Assembly: GCA_028382005.1 (NCBI GenBank)
Contig: JAOESH010000012.1
Span: 1 to 55,492, forward strand
DNA: 55,492 nt
Source of the DNA: Pseudomonadota bacterium
Lineage (GTDB): Bacteria > Pseudomonadota > Alphaproteobacteria > Puniceispirillales > Marisalimonadaceae
Direction of reading: 5' to 3'
Below the pieces are notes generated by a model. That model was given only the letters and a program-made list of their open reading frames with translations, was not told where the DNA came from and searched no databases. Of the stretch, positions 1-9,462 are shown piece by piece (position 1 is the stretch's first letter; the number at the start of each line of letters is the position of its first letter). A program made the position numbers and the translations under genes.

Positions 1-672
1 TTAAATCTTAAGTATATTTAATAACTTGAAAGCCGCAGCTTCTTCAGCAATCTTTAAACTCGGACCTTCAGATACTACATTACTAACATTGTTAACACTG
101 ACAGAAACCAAAAATGTTGGTTGATGATCAGTACCAGTTTTATTTATAATAGTATATTTAGGTAAACATTTATATTTATCCAAACAATACTCTTGAAGTA
201 ATGATTTAGGATGTTTAATAGGTTCAGATTGGATAGCATCTTGTTTGATTATTTCATTTATTATGAATTTTCTAGAATTATTAAAATTAGTATCTAAATA
301 TATTGACCCAATAATAGACTCAACCACATCACTTAGAACAGATTTATTAAACTCCAAACTATCCCCTTTTTGAAATTTGATAAAATTAGATAAATTTATT
401 TTATTAGCGTATTCAGCTAAGGTATTCTGATTAGCATATTTTTGTAAATAATCATTTAACAAACCTTCATTAGCATCTGGAAATAATTTAAAAAAATATT
501 CTGCTAAAACCAAGCCAAGTACCCTGTCACCAAGAAATTCTAGTCTTTCATAGTTTTTAATATTTTTTTGGGAATGATTTGATGAATGACTTGAGTGGAT
601 TAAGGCTTCTTTTAATAAGTTAATATCTTTAAATTTATAATGAATTTTTTTTTCAAGATTATCAATCAACAC
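1..672 (-). CDS. rnc: Ribonuclease III
   Basis: Endonuclease that cuts double-stranded RNA in rRNA maturation and mRNA turnover. The catalytic domain carries the family signature ERLEFLGD at residues 42-49 (metal ligands E45, D49) and the second acidic pair DVVES (D115, E118). The last ~70 residues form a double-stranded RNA-binding domain, ending with the typical EEAAAFKLL helix. The length (223 aa) is normal, and the stop codon falls exactly on the first bases of the window. The start is GTG, and the upstream lepB TAG overlaps it by one base (TAGTG), so the two genes are probably translationally coupled. In related alphaproteobacteria era follows rnc; here it would lie outside the window. 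Confidence 0.97.
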   Translation of the reverse strand: MLIDNLEKKIHYKFKDINLLKEALIHSSHSSNHSQKNIKNYERLEFLGDRVLGLVLAEYFFKLFPDANEGLLNDYLQKYANQNTLAEYANKINLSNFIKFQKGDSLEFNKSVLSDVVESIIGSIYLDTNFNNSRKFIINEIIKQDAIQSEPIKHPKSLLQEYCLDKYKCLPKYTIINKTGTDHQPTFLVSVSVNNVSNVVSEGPSLKIAEEAAAFKLLNILKI

Positions 673-1418
673 TACTCGATAGCCTTACCTATTCTATTAA
701 ATCTTATAGATTTATGCCATTTCCAAAATTCAAAAAAGGAAGCCGAACTATTATGAGAAAAAAATATAATCTGAGCTTTTCCAATTAAATTAATTTTAGG
801 AACAAAACCTACTTCTGGAGTTCTACTGTCTCTACTATTATCTCGATTATCCCCCATAAAGAAAAAATTATCTTTAGGAACCTTGAATTTGATAGTATCA
901 TCAAATGGGTCTGTGTCACTAGATTCAATTATATAATGTTCATTTGAGTCCTCAAATTGTTCTTTATATTGAGTAAAAACTTTTGCTTCACCATAAATAT
1001 TTTGAATGACACCAATATTAGATTTTATTCTTTCAGCTTTTTTCCCATTTACATACAAGATACCCTTTTTTACTTGGATAGTGTCATTTGGAAGAGCAAC
1101 TAATCGTTTAATGTAATCTATACTTTCGTCACCTGGTTTTCTAAAAACTATTACGTCACCTCTCTTTGGAGAACTATCAAAAATTCTTTGTTTGATTGGA
1201 ACAATGCCAAATGGAAAACTATATCTAGAATAACCATAAGAATATTTAGAAACAAATAAGTAATCACCGACAAGCAAGGTTGGTATCATTGATCCTGAAG
1301 GAATATTAAAAGGTTCAAAAAAAATAGACCTAAAGATAATAGCAATTGAACCAGCTACCATGAGAGTTTTAATAAGTTCTCTAAAAGAATTTTTATCTTT
1401 ATTTTTTAAACTACTCAT
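672..1418 (-). CDS. lepB: Signal peptidase I
   Basis: Inner-membrane serine/lysine protease that removes signal peptides from exported proteins. An N-terminal membrane anchor (about residues 17-32) is followed by IPSGSMIPTL with the catalytic Ser just before Met (residue 43), YIKRLVALPND with the general-base Lys (residue 104), and the C-terminal box MGDNRDNSRDSR. I chose the ATG at 1418 over the TTG two codons upstream because AGGAG lies 8 nt before that ATG. The gene sits between acpS and rnc in the usual alphaproteobacterial order and overlaps rnc by one base. Confidence 0.96.
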   Translation of the reverse strand: MSSLKNKDKNSFRELIKTLMVAGSIAIIFRSIFFEPFNIPSGSMIPTLLVGDYLFVSKYSYGYSRYSFPFGIVPIKQRIFDSSPKRGDVIVFRKPGDESIDYIKRLVALPNDTIQVKKGILYVNGKKAERIKSNIGVIQNIYGEAKVFTQYKEQFEDSNEHYIIESSDTDPFDDTIKFKVPKDNFFFMGDNRDNSRDSRTPEVGFVPKINLIGKAQIIFFSHNSSASFFEFWKWHKSIRFNRIGKAIE

Positions 1419-1473
1419 CAACAAGTCTCCTAGATAAATAACTTTTATAAAATGAATTTACCTTATGCATCAC

Positions 1474-1881
1474 CTAAACTAATGGAGCAAGTGAAATTAC
1501 TACAAAGGCTAAAACGTAAGGAGGTTCATCAGAAATTGAAATATCAAATATAAGCTTATTATTTAGTTCCTTTTCTTTATTTATAAGATAGTATTTAGTT
1601 GACCCTGAAAAAAAAAAGTAAGGTTTTCCATTTGTATTGTTCAGTATTTCTATTTCTTTAAAAGCTAACCCATGGCCTCTAATTGGGCTTAACGCTTTCC
1701 ATGCAGCTTCTTTAGCAGCAAATCTCTTACCTAAAAATAAACTTGAATTTTTTGATTTTTTTTTAAAAATTTCTATTTCATTATAACCAAAGATTCTATT
1801 GACAAATGTTTGGTTATATTTTTTTAAAATCTTTTCAATTCTTGATATTTCAAGAATATCAGTTCCTATGCCAAATATCAT
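1474..1881 (-). CDS. acpS: Holo-[acyl-carrier-protein] synthase
   Basis: Transfers 4'-phosphopantetheine from CoA to apo-ACP, switching on fatty acid synthesis. The sequence begins with GIGTDILEISRIE (metal ligand D8) and continues with GKRFAAKEAAWKAL (E58), the two hallmark motifs at the usual positions. The length of 135 aa is typical. Its ATG overlaps the pdxJ stop by one base (TAATG), so translation is probably coupled to pdxJ. About 55 nt separate it from lepB. Confidence 0.95.
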   Translation of the reverse strand: MIFGIGTDILEISRIEKILKKYNQTFVNRIFGYNEIEIFKKKSKNSSLFLGKRFAAKEAAWKALSPIRGHGLAFKEIEILNNTNGKPYFFFSGSTKYYLINKEKELNNKLIFDISISDEPPYVLAFVVISLAPLV

Positions 1882-2615
1882 TAAATAGCTTCTTTAATAA
1901 TTTTTTTCATTTTTAAAATAGAGTTTTGTAACCCATTAAAAATTGCGTCGCCAATTAAAAAGTGGCCAATGTTCAACTCTTTTATATTTGGAATTGAAGC
2001 AATCAATGAAACATTATCATAATTTAAACCATGGCCTGCATGGCAATTTATATTAAAATTATCTGCTAATCTAACAGCATCTTGTATTTTTGTGAGCTCT
2101 AATTCTATATCCATTTTTTTTGTAACGGCATGGGCATAAGAACCTGTATGCAACTCAATGATTTTGATGCCCAAATCTCTAGTGGCAAATAATTGTTCTT
2201 TATCAGGATCAATGAAAAAGGAAACTTTTATATCATTACTTGATATATTTTTTAATAGACTTCTAAGTTTTTCAAAATTTTTTAAAACGTCTAATCCACC
2301 TTCAGTAGTTATTTCTTTCCTGTTTTCAGGAACAAAGCATACTGAATGTGGTTTATATTTATTTGCGATAGCTATCATTTCAGGATTTGCTGCTATTTCT
2401 AAGTTAAGCGGTATATTAATAACATCTAGAATAGATTTTAAATCATCTTCATTTACATGTCTTCTATCTTCTCTCACGTGAACAGTAATTAAATCTGCCC
2501 CAGCATTTTCTGCTATTTTTGCTGCAAGCGTGATTTCTGGATGAATACCTCCCCTAGCATTTCTTAGTGTTGCAACATGATCAATATTAACACCCAGTCG
2601 AATATTATTAGTCAA
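1881..2615 (-). CDS. pdxJ: Pyridoxine 5'-phosphate synthase
   Basis: Last step of the DXP-dependent vitamin B6 pathway: condenses 1-amino-3-hydroxyacetone phosphate with deoxyxylulose phosphate. It is a TIM barrel of normal length (244 aa) with GVNIDHVATLRNAR near the N-terminus, HVREDRRH around residue 46-53, an active-site glutamate in LEIAANPEM (about E73), and the phosphate-binding HAGHGLNYDNV (192-202) and LNIGHFLIGDAI motifs. It lies between DUF2062 and acpS, two bases from the first and overlapping the second, which is the standard neighbourhood. Confidence 0.96.
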   Translation of the reverse strand: MTNNIRLGVNIDHVATLRNARGGIHPEITLAAKIAENAGADLITVHVREDRRHVNEDDLKSILDVINIPLNLEIAANPEMIAIANKYKPHSVCFVPENRKEITTEGGLDVLKNFEKLRSLLKNISSNDIKVSFFIDPDKEQLFATRDLGIKIIELHTGSYAHAVTKKMDIELELTKIQDAVRLADNFNINCHAGHGLNYDNVSLIASIPNIKELNIGHFLIGDAIFNGLQNSILKMKKIIKEAI

Positions 2616-2616
2616 T

Positions 2617-3168
2617 TTATCTATCCTCTGGTTTGTTATAAAATTTGTTTTTTATTTTTGATTTTTTATAAGAAGAAATAAAACTATATGTAACTAAATA
2701 GGTTATTAACCATATTGGAATTGCTAAAGTCACTCCTCCAATTAACATAGGAAAAAAAATTTCATAAGTTTGATTTATTATCATTTCAAAATTTATTTCA
2801 GAATTTAAATTTTTTTCAGGTTTATTAGAAACATAAACCCCTACATTATAAATCAATCCCCAAATAAATGGGAAAGTTATTGGATTACCAACAAAAGTTC
2901 CAGTTAAAGCTGCAATTAAATTACCTCGGATAAGAAAAGCAAACATAATAGCTAATAAAAAATGAAGTCCTAAAAGGGGTGTAAATGATACCATTGCTCC
3001 GCATGCAACCCCTGAAGCAATCGCATAGTTTGAAGCAGGTAAACGTGCAAGTTTTAATTTATAGTAAGAGATAAGTCTATCTAACTTATTAAGTAAAAAC
3101 TTAAAATACGAAAGGATTTTTTTTAACAATTTATTCCTAATCTTTACCTCTTTCAACACTCTCAACAA
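2617..3168 (-). CDS. DUF2062 membrane protein
   Basis: Small membrane protein of the DUF2062 family, function unknown. The diagnostic stretch is present: a Pro-rich turn, GVACGAMVSFTPLLGLH, then a hydrophobic helix, RGNL and FVGNPITFP. A second hydrophobic segment lies near the C-terminus (PMLIGGVTLAIPIWLITYL). A gene of this family is regularly found beside spoT and pdxJ in alphaproteobacteria. The start is uncertain: the longest frame uses TTG at 3168, overlapping spoT by 32 bases, but a TTG at 3129 preceded by AGGA just after the spoT stop would also fit. Confidence 0.85.
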   Translation of the reverse strand: MLRVLKEVKIRNKLLKKILSYFKFLLNKLDRLISYYKLKLARLPASNYAIASGVACGAMVSFTPLLGLHFLLAIMFAFLIRGNLIAALTGTFVGNPITFPFIWGLIYNVGVYVSNKPEKNLNSEINFEMIINQTYEIFFPMLIGGVTLAIPIWLITYLVTYSFISSYKKSKIKNKFYNKPEDR

Positions 3169-5254
3169 ATTGTGATAATCTCATTGCAGCTATTATTTGA
3201 TTTAGATGATTAATATTTTTTATTTCTAAGTTTATATTAAATTTATAAAAATCCAGATCTCTTGAAACTACTTGAATATTTGAGATATTACCATTGTTAA
3301 TGCTAATTATTTTAGTTATGTCTGCCAAACTTCCAGGTTCATTAGCTAATACTGTAACTAAACTCCCTTTATGGAAGGAATTACCTTCTCTTTCCCATGA
3401 TATTTCAAGCCACATTTCTGGCATATCATGAAATTTCTCAAGGGAAAAACAATCTAATGCGTGAACTGTAATTCCTTTACCAGTAGTAACAATTCCTACA
3501 ATTCTCTCACCAGGCAATGGATGACAACAGTGTGCGTAATGAATTGCCATTCCTGGGATAACCCCCTTTATTTTCATACTTTCTTGGGAAAAAGGTTTTG
3601 TTAGTAATGGTAATACTGGTACTTTATTTTTTTTGTCCGGATATAAAAAGCTTAATACTTTTCGTGAATTAATGTTACCTTTACCTATTTCAATTAATAG
3701 TTCTTGTAAGTCAGACAAACCAAATTGACTAATAACCTTGATCAAACTTTTTTCATGCATTCTCTTATTTTGTTGTCTATATTCTTTTTGGAGCAAGGCT
3801 GTACCTAAATGTAAAAATTCTTTAGTTTCTCTATTTTTAATAAATCTTTTTATACCTGACTTAGCTTTTCCTGTAATACAATCATCAATCCATTTTGGTT
3901 CTGGAAAACCATTTTTAGACGTTAATATTTCAACCTGGTCTCCATTTTTTATTTCTGTTGTAATTAGTCTGTTTTTATTATTTATCTTTGCTCCAACAGC
4001 AGAGTTTCCAACTTCTGAATGAACGGCATATGAAAAATCAACAGCATTAGCACCTTTTGGAAGAATTATAAGATTACCTTTAGGGGTGAAACAAAAAACT
4101 TGGTCATTGTACATCTCTAATTTAGTATTTTCTAAAAATTCTTCAGGCTCACTACTCTCTTCTAAAACTTGTATAAGTTCTCTTACCCATTTATATTTTA
4201 CACCTTCCGAAGGTTTTTTGCCATCCTTATAAATCCAATGTGCAGCAACACCATTAAGAGCATATTCATTCATAAAAGGTGTACGGATTTGAACTTCTAT
4301 TCTTGTTTTTTTTGGTCCAATTAAACTTGAATGAAGTGACTGATATCCATTTCGCTTTGGTGCTGAAATATAATCTTTAAACCGCCCCATTATAGCTGGG
4401 TATTTTTGGTGAAGCAAACCAAGAGTATTATAACATGAAGAAATATCATCAACTATTATTCTATAAGCCATAATATCAGATAGTTGATCCATACTTAAAT
4501 TTTTAAATTGCATTTTTTTCCAGATTGAATAACTACTCTTAACCCTTCCCGTAATAAGACAATTAATTTTTTTACTTCTTAAAAAACTTTCTAATTCCTT
4601 AGTAATGAAAGGAATATTAGATTCATCTTGAGAGTATATTAACTTTAAACGTTTTAAAATAGAATCTCTTGTTTCTGGTTTAAGTTCCGCAAAACATCTG
4701 TCTTCTAATTCTTTTTGTATAGCATTTATTCCAAGACGTTCTGCTAAAGGTGCAAAAATTTCAAGAGTTTCATAACAAATCCTTGACCTTTTTTCATCAT
4801 TTTTAATACCATTTATAGTTCTTATATTATGAAGTCTGTCAGCTAACTTTACTAAAAGAACTCTAATATCGTCAGACGATGCCAAAAGAAGCTTTCTAAA
4901 ATTTTCAGCTTGTGCAAATCCAAACCTTATATCCAGTTTTGACAATTTAGTCACACCATCAACTAACTTTGAAATTTCTTCTCCAAATTCACTTTTTATA
5001 TTTTCTAAAGTAATTTCACTATCTTCAACTACATCGTGGAGAAGTGCTGTTATTATAGTTGAGGAGTCTAATTTCATGCCAATTAATAAGTCAGCTACAG
5101 CCAAAGGATGAGTAAAATATTCTTCACCACTAGATCTGTACTGATTAGCATGAGCATTTTTTGATATGTTAAAAGCTTTTTGAATTACATCTCTAGATAC
5201 AAAGCTATCATATTTAGAAATTTTTTTATAAAGTGTAGAGGCAGTAACTTTCAT
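3137..5254 (-). CDS. Bifunctional (p)ppGpp synthetase/hydrolase (RelA/SpoT homologue)
   Basis: Stringent-response enzyme that makes and degrades (p)ppGpp. The N-terminal HD hydrolase domain is intact (THP near residue 49, ALLHDVVED near 71-78), so hydrolysis is expected. The synthetase domain has GRFKDYISAPKRNGYQSLH and EVQIRTPFMNEYALNGVAAHW. A TGS domain follows (VFCFTPKGNLIILPKGANA to about residue 480), and the C-terminus ends in an ACT domain. The full length (705 aa) is that of a bifunctional Rsh. I prefer the ATG at 5254 over the TTG two codons earlier; neither has a strong Shine-Dalgarno. rpoZ lies 80 bp upstream on the same strand, the usual pairing. Confidence 0.96.
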   Translation of the reverse strand: MKVTASTLYKKISKYDSFVSRDVIQKAFNISKNAHANQYRSSGEEYFTHPLAVADLLIGMKLDSSTIITALLHDVVEDSEITLENIKSEFGEEISKLVDGVTKLSKLDIRFGFAQAENFRKLLLASSDDIRVLLVKLADRLHNIRTINGIKNDEKRSRICYETLEIFAPLAERLGINAIQKELEDRCFAELKPETRDSILKRLKLIYSQDESNIPFITKELESFLRSKKINCLITGRVKSSYSIWKKMQFKNLSMDQLSDIMAYRIIVDDISSCYNTLGLLHQKYPAIMGRFKDYISAPKRNGYQSLHSSLIGPKKTRIEVQIRTPFMNEYALNGVAAHWIYKDGKKPSEGVKYKWVRELIQVLEESSEPEEFLENTKLEMYNDQVFCFTPKGNLIILPKGANAVDFSYAVHSEVGNSAVGAKINNKNRLITTEIKNGDQVEILTSKNGFPEPKWIDDCITGKAKSGIKRFIKNRETKEFLHLGTALLQKEYRQQNKRMHEKSLIKVISQFGLSDLQELLIEIGKGNINSRKVLSFLYPDKKNKVPVLPLLTKPFSQESMKIKGVIPGMAIHYAHCCHPLPGERIVGIVTTGKGITVHALDCFSLEKFHDMPEMWLEISWEREGNSFHKGSLVTVLANEPGSLADITKIISINNGNISNIQVVSRDLDFYKFNINLEIKNINHLNQIIAAMRLSQFVESVERGKD

Positions 5255-5335
5255 TTTCAAAATAATATTTCAACTTGGTAAAACTTACTTGTTAAATATA
5301 TTAGTTAATTTATACGTGTAAACCAATTAAATAAA

Positions 5336-5740
5336 TTAATCTTCTTTTTTTAACAAAGATTCTGAAATATCTTCAAATGATCCTTCTTCATCTATTTTAT
5401 TTTTACTTATAACAAAACTATCATCAGATGAATTATCATCTTTAGTTTCTTTTAAATAAGCTGCAAATTCGTCTTCTAAGGAAATATCATCTTCAGGTTT
5501 GGGACTTTCCTTAATAATATTTTTTTGCATCGATCTTATAAATCTTTCCTCTAAACTAAGAGGATCAACAGCATCAGACGCAATTTCTCTAAGGGAAACA
5601 ACGGGATTCTTATCATTATCTCTTTCAACTTCAATCTTCATACCATTAGAAATTTCTCTAGAACGTTGAGCAGCAGCTACAACTAAATCAAATCTGTTAG
5701 GTATCTTTTTAATACAATCTTCAACTGTTACACGTGCCAT
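5336..5740 (-). CDS. rpoZ: DNA-directed RNA polymerase omega subunit
   Basis: Small subunit that helps assemble RNA polymerase and links it to ppGpp. It opens with the classic MARVTVEDCIKKIPNRF followed by DLVVAAAQRSREIS, and the C-terminal half is an acidic, low-complexity tail as in other alphaproteobacterial omegas (134 aa). AGGAG lies 6 nt upstream of the ATG. It is next to spoT, as is common in Proteobacteria. Confidence 0.95.
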   Translation of the reverse strand: MARVTVEDCIKKIPNRFDLVVAAAQRSREISNGMKIEVERDNDKNPVVSLREIASDAVDPLSLEERFIRSMQKNIIKESPKPEDDISLEDEFAAYLKETKDDNSSDDSFVISKNKIDEEGSFEDISESLLKKED

Positions 5741-5797
5741 TTAAAACTCCTAAGCCCAAATTGTTTTGTATAAGATTAATTTGAAAAAATCAATTCA

Positions 5798-6316
5798 TTA
5801 TTTTGATTTTAAAAAAAGCTCTATTTCTTGCGTGTCTAATTGGCTTAATATATCTGTTATATTAAGTTTTAAAATTGGGTGTACCCAGTTTTTTTCTATC
5901 TCAAATAAAGGTTCCATAACAAATCTTCTCAGATGAGCTCTTGGATGAGGAATTTTAATATTTTCACTTTCTAAAATTTTAGATGAGTAATCTATTAAAT
6001 CTAAATCAATTACACGTGCTTCATTTCTATTTTTTCTTAGTCTACCTAAATTGTCTTCAATTTTATGCAAAGATTTAAGAACGTCTAATTCGTTTAAACT
6101 TGTTTTAGCAATTATAACGCTATTAAAGAACTTAGGTTGATCACTTTTTGGAATAGGATCAGAACGATACCAGTTTGATTGTTTTTCAACATTAATGGAC
6201 ATTGCTTTTATTGCTTTTATAGCTTGTTGACCAATCTCAATGGGATGAAGTCCATTACTAGAATATAAATTACCACCTATTCCAATTATTATTTTATTTT
6301 GATACATTTCATTCAT
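5798..6316 (-). CDS. folK: HPPK, 2-amino-4-hydroxy-6-hydroxymethyldihydropteridine diphosphokinase
   Basis: Folate pathway kinase that pyrophosphorylates 6-hydroxymethyl-7,8-dihydropterin. Motifs in order: GIGGNL near the start, NWYRSDPIP, QPKFFNSV, LHKIEDNLGR followed by RVIDLDLI (the two metal-binding aspartates), and IPHPRAHLRRFVMEPL. The length of 172 aa is typical. Two in-frame ATGs (6316 and 6307) are possible; neither has a clear ribosome-binding site. It lies between smpB and rpoZ on the same strand. Confidence 0.95.
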   Translation of the reverse strand: MNEMYQNKIIIGIGGNLYSSNGLHPIEIGQQAIKAIKAMSINVEKQSNWYRSDPIPKSDQPKFFNSVIIAKTSLNELDVLKSLHKIEDNLGRLRKNRNEARVIDLDLIDYSSKILESENIKIPHPRAHLRRFVMEPLFEIEKNWVHPILKLNITDILSQLDTQEIELFLKSK

Positions 6317-6346
6317 TAAATATAATTCTTAAGTCGAGGTAAAAAT

Positions 6347-6829
6347 TTAATTATTGTTCTTTAATAATCTATGCTTTTCTCTGTCCCAGTCTCGCTTTTT
6401 TATTACCTCTCTCTTATCAACTTTTTTCTTACCTTCGGCAATACCAAGAGAAATTTTTGCTAAACCTCTTTGATTAAAAAAAAGACTTAATGGCACAACA
6501 GTACATCCATCTTTTTTTATTTGACCTAAAATTTTATTTCTTTCTTTTTTATGTATTAATAAACGTCTTACTCTTTTAGGTTCATGATTTTGACCTGAAG
6601 CGGCAGAACTATATTCAGGAATATTTGAGTTTATTAAGACAACATGACCAGATTCTTCAGTAGCATATGATTCAGCAATACTTGCTCTACCAAGTCTTAG
6701 ACTTTTAACCTCGCTACCTAACAACACAATCCCAGCCTCAATTGTGTCTACAATAGAGTAATCAAATTTTGCACGTCTGTTTTCGGCAACTCTCCCATGA
6801 GAAATACCTTTAGAAGTAGTCTTTTTCAT
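6347..6829 (-). CDS. smpB: SsrA (tmRNA)-binding protein
   Basis: Partner of tmRNA in rescuing stalled ribosomes. The protein shows the SmpB pattern: VAENRRAKFDYSI, GIVLLGSEVKSLRLGR, EYSSAASGQNHEPKRVRRLL, and a basic C-terminal tail with KKKVDKREVIKKRDWDRE that enters the decoding centre. 160 aa is normal. It is separated by only 13 bp from dapA, which precedes it in transcription. Confidence 0.96.
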   Translation of the reverse strand: MKKTTSKGISHGRVAENRRAKFDYSIVDTIEAGIVLLGSEVKSLRLGRASIAESYATEESGHVVLINSNIPEYSSAASGQNHEPKRVRRLLIHKKERNKILGQIKKDGCTVVPLSLFFNQRGLAKISLGIAEGKKKVDKREVIKKRDWDREKHRLLKNNN

Positions 6830-6842
6830 AATAAATTACTAT

Positions 6843-7718
6843 TTAAATTAAGCCTGTTTTTATAAGAGCATTTTTAACGTTCTCTTTACTTTTATCTTCA
6901 ATTTGAACTATTGGAAGTCTTGCTTCTGAAGAACACATTCCTAATAACGACGCTGCATATTTCAGTGGTCCTGGACTTGTTTCACAAAAAAGAGCATCAT
7001 GTAAGGGCATCATTTTTTTATTAATGTCCTGAGCAGTACTAATATCACCTTGCCTCCAAGCATTATGCATTCTAGATAATAAATTAGGCGCAATATTTGC
7101 TGTTACCGAAATACATCCGTGCCCGCCTGCTGCTAAATAAGCTAAAGCTGTTCCATCTTCACCAGATAATTGAATAAAATCATCGCCAATAGTGTTTTGT
7201 AACCTCGTTGGTCTTGCTAAATCAGCAGTAGCGTCTTTGACACCAACAATAATATCACTTTTCGCTAATTCTGCCATTGTATTATCAGCCATTTGAATCA
7301 CTGAGCGGCCAGGAATGTCATAAATTATAATAGGTTTAGAAGATTTTTTAATAAGTTCTTTATAATGAGCTATTAATCCAGATTGAGTTGGTTTGTTGTA
7401 ATATGGCGTTACAACTAACAGACCATCTGCTCCAGCATCACAACCATGTTTAACAAAATCAACAGCTTCAGACGTCGAATTTGAACCTGCACCTGCAATA
7501 ACTGGGACTCTTCCATTTGATTGCTCAATACATACTTCTACTAATTTTTTATGCTCGTCGTGAGATAAAGTTGGTGACTCTCCTGTAGTTCCAACAGGAA
7601 CTAATCCGTGCGTACCATTTTCAATTTGAAAATCAATTAGCTTTCTATATGAATTAAAGTCGACTTTGTTATCTTTAAATGGGGTCAAAAGTGCAGTGTA
7701 AGAGCTATGAAATAACAT
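6843..7718 (-). CDS. dapA: 4-hydroxy-tetrahydrodipicolinate synthase
   Basis: First committed step of lysine and diaminopimelate synthesis, condensing pyruvate with aspartate semialdehyde. The TIM barrel carries PVGTTGESPTL (catalytic threonines), VVTPYYNKPTQ (catalytic Tyr), the PGRS loop, and the Schiff-base Lys in IVGVKDATADL. I chose the ATG at 7718 (291 aa): GGAG lies 9 nt upstream and the protein then starts in the usual place just before the ALLTPF strand. The longer frame begins with an unlikely TTG. The gene faces the PLP dehydratase gene across about 100 bp, so this space holds divergent promoters. Confidence 0.96.
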   Translation of the reverse strand: MLFHSSYTALLTPFKDNKVDFNSYRKLIDFQIENGTHGLVPVGTTGESPTLSHDEHKKLVEVCIEQSNGRVPVIAGAGSNSTSEAVDFVKHGCDAGADGLLVVTPYYNKPTQSGLIAHYKELIKKSSKPIIIYDIPGRSVIQMADNTMAELAKSDIIVGVKDATADLARPTRLQNTIGDDFIQLSGEDGTALAYLAAGGHGCISVTANIAPNLLSRMHNAWRQGDISTAQDINKKMMPLHDALFCETSPGPLKYAASLLGMCSSEARLPIVQIEDKSKENVKNALIKTGLI

Positions 7719-7814
7719 TAAAAAATTCTCCAAAATAAATAACGTTTGTGTATCATAGCTATGTCATTTAAATTTAACAAGATTAACTATAAAGATTATT
7801 TCAGGAAAAAATTA

Positions 7815-8798
7815 ATGATTGAAAACACTGTTTCATTAGCATCTATTTCGAAAGCGGCAAAGAGATTAGAAGGTAAGATAGTTAAAACTCCTATTTTAAA
7901 GTCTGCATACATAGATAAAAAATTAAATACGAACTTATATTTAAAAGCTGAAAACCTTCAGATAATTGGAGCATTTAAATTTAGAGGTGCTATGAATACT
8001 ATTTTACAACTCTCCAAAAGTGAAAATAAAGTAGTTGCATGGTCTAGTGGAAATCATGCACAAGCAGTAGCGGCTGCAGCTAAAATAACGGGGCGCGAAG
8101 CAACAATAATAATGCCTAAAGATTCACCTAAAAATAAATTAGATGGAACTGCATTTTGGGGAGCAAACATAGTAACTTATGATAGGAATAATGAATCTAG
8201 AGAAGAAATTGGAAAGTTATTAGCAAAAAAATTGGGGGCAACAATAATACCTCCTTTTGATGATGTAAATGTTATAATTGGACAAGGAACTGCTGGGCTA
8301 GAGTGTGTGGAACAATTAGGTGAAATTGGAGTTGTTCCTGATATAGTGCTATGCTGTTGCGGTGGTGGTGGATTAATTGCTGGCGTTAGTACAGCTATTA
8401 AAGCTAAATTTGAGAATACTGAAATATACTCTGTTGAACCAGAATTTTTTGATGATACGAAAAAATCTCTTAAAGAAAAAAAAATAATAGAAAACTCCAT
8501 GAAACATAAATCTATATGTGACGCACTCTTAGCGAACAAACCAGGTAATATAACTTTTTCAATTAATAAAAAAAATCTGACATCAGGTATTTCAGTAACT
8601 GATAATGAAGCATTAATTGCAATGCATTCAGCTTATAAACATTTTAAAATTGTTCTTGAGCCAGGAGGAGCGGTTGCCTTAGCAGCCACCCTTGCAAATA
8701 AAATAGATATTGAGAATAAACATGTTTTGGTAATTGCCTCAGGAGGAAATGTTGATAAAGATGTATTTGAAAGTTGCCTTAAAACAATACCTATTTAG
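7815..8798 (+). CDS. PLP-dependent threonine/serine dehydratase (fold type II)
   Basis: Likely deaminates threonine or serine to a 2-oxo acid, or acts as a related racemase or lyase. The PLP lysine lies in AFKFRGAMN (about K55), the phosphate-binding loop is CCGGGGLIAG, and SGGNVD lies near the C-terminus. There is no C-terminal ACT regulatory domain, so it resembles the short catabolic form rather than biosynthetic IlvA. The frame extends 23 codons further up, but AGGA precedes the ATG at 7815 and gives the usual length of 327 aa. Substrate cannot be told from sequence. Confidence 0.88.
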   Translation: MIENTVSLASISKAAKRLEGKIVKTPILKSAYIDKKLNTNLYLKAENLQIIGAFKFRGAMNTILQLSKSENKVVAWSSGNHAQAVAAAAKITGREATIIMPKDSPKNKLDGTAFWGANIVTYDRNNESREEIGKLLAKKLGATIIPPFDDVNVIIGQGTAGLECVEQLGEIGVVPDIVLCCCGGGGLIAGVSTAIKAKFENTEIYSVEPEFFDDTKKSLKEKKIIENSMKHKSICDALLANKPGNITFSINKKNLTSGISVTDNEALIAMHSAYKHFKIVLEPGGAVALAATLANKIDIENKHVLVIASGGNVDKDVFESCLKTIPI

Positions 8799-8800
8799 GT

Positions 8801-9376
8801 TCAGGATACTATATATTTTATTACTTTTTCTTTATTAGGCCTTCTTCGTTCATTAGGATCTTTGGCTTTATCTCCAATGTAAATAAATCCAGCTATTTTA
8901 TCGGTATCTGGATTGCCTCCTAGCTCTCTAATTATCGATGGATTATAAGCATACCATTCAGTTAACCATTGAGCTGCATAACCTAAAGATTGAGCAGCTA
9001 ACAGCAGGTTAGAACAAACTGCGCCAGCAGATAAAAACATTTCTGATTGTGGAATTTTTGGGTGTGAAACAGGTTTGAATAGAACTGCAATAACTACACT
9101 AGCTCTACAAAATCTATTTCTTTCATAATCTAAATCATCATCAGACGTATCTGGATTGCTTAATTTAAATTCTTTTACTAATATTTCATTACCAATTCTA
9201 AATCTTGCTTCATCTTTTATTACAAACAATTCCCAAGGGTTTAATGCACCGTGATCTGGAACCCTTGTTCCACAACTTAAAATGTTATTAAGATCTTCTT
9301 CGTTAACGTGATTGCTAATCATATTTTTAGCTGTAACTGATCTTCTGTTGTGTAGAAATTTTATTATATTATTCAT
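8801..9376 (-). CDS. Nitroreductase family protein (YdjA-like)
   Basis: FMN-dependent NAD(P)H oxidoreductase. The N-terminus HNRRSVTAKNM and the block RVPDHGALNPWELF are typical of the YdjA/TdsD-like subgroup, followed by AGAVCSNLLLAAQSLGYAAQWLTEW. 191 aa is normal. It converges on the dehydratase gene with only 2 bp between stops. Physiological substrate unknown. Confidence 0.87.
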   Translation of the reverse strand: MNNIIKFLHNRRSVTAKNMISNHVNEEDLNNILSCGTRVPDHGALNPWELFVIKDEARFRIGNEILVKEFKLSNPDTSDDDLDYERNRFCRASVVIAVLFKPVSHPKIPQSEMFLSAGAVCSNLLLAAQSLGYAAQWLTEWYAYNPSIIRELGGNPDTDKIAGFIYIGDKAKDPNERRRPNKEKVIKYIVS

Positions 9377-9462
9377 AATTATGTTTAAAATAAAAAGCTT
9401 TACTTGTTAATAATAATCGTACAAATGTTTAATATTGATCGCATATTTTTTAAAGATTTACA

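Noticed and set aside
8177-8539. 120-codon minus-strand frame inside the PLP dehydratase gene
   Set aside because: Antisense to an intact, recognised enzyme; low-complexity Ser/Pro sequence.
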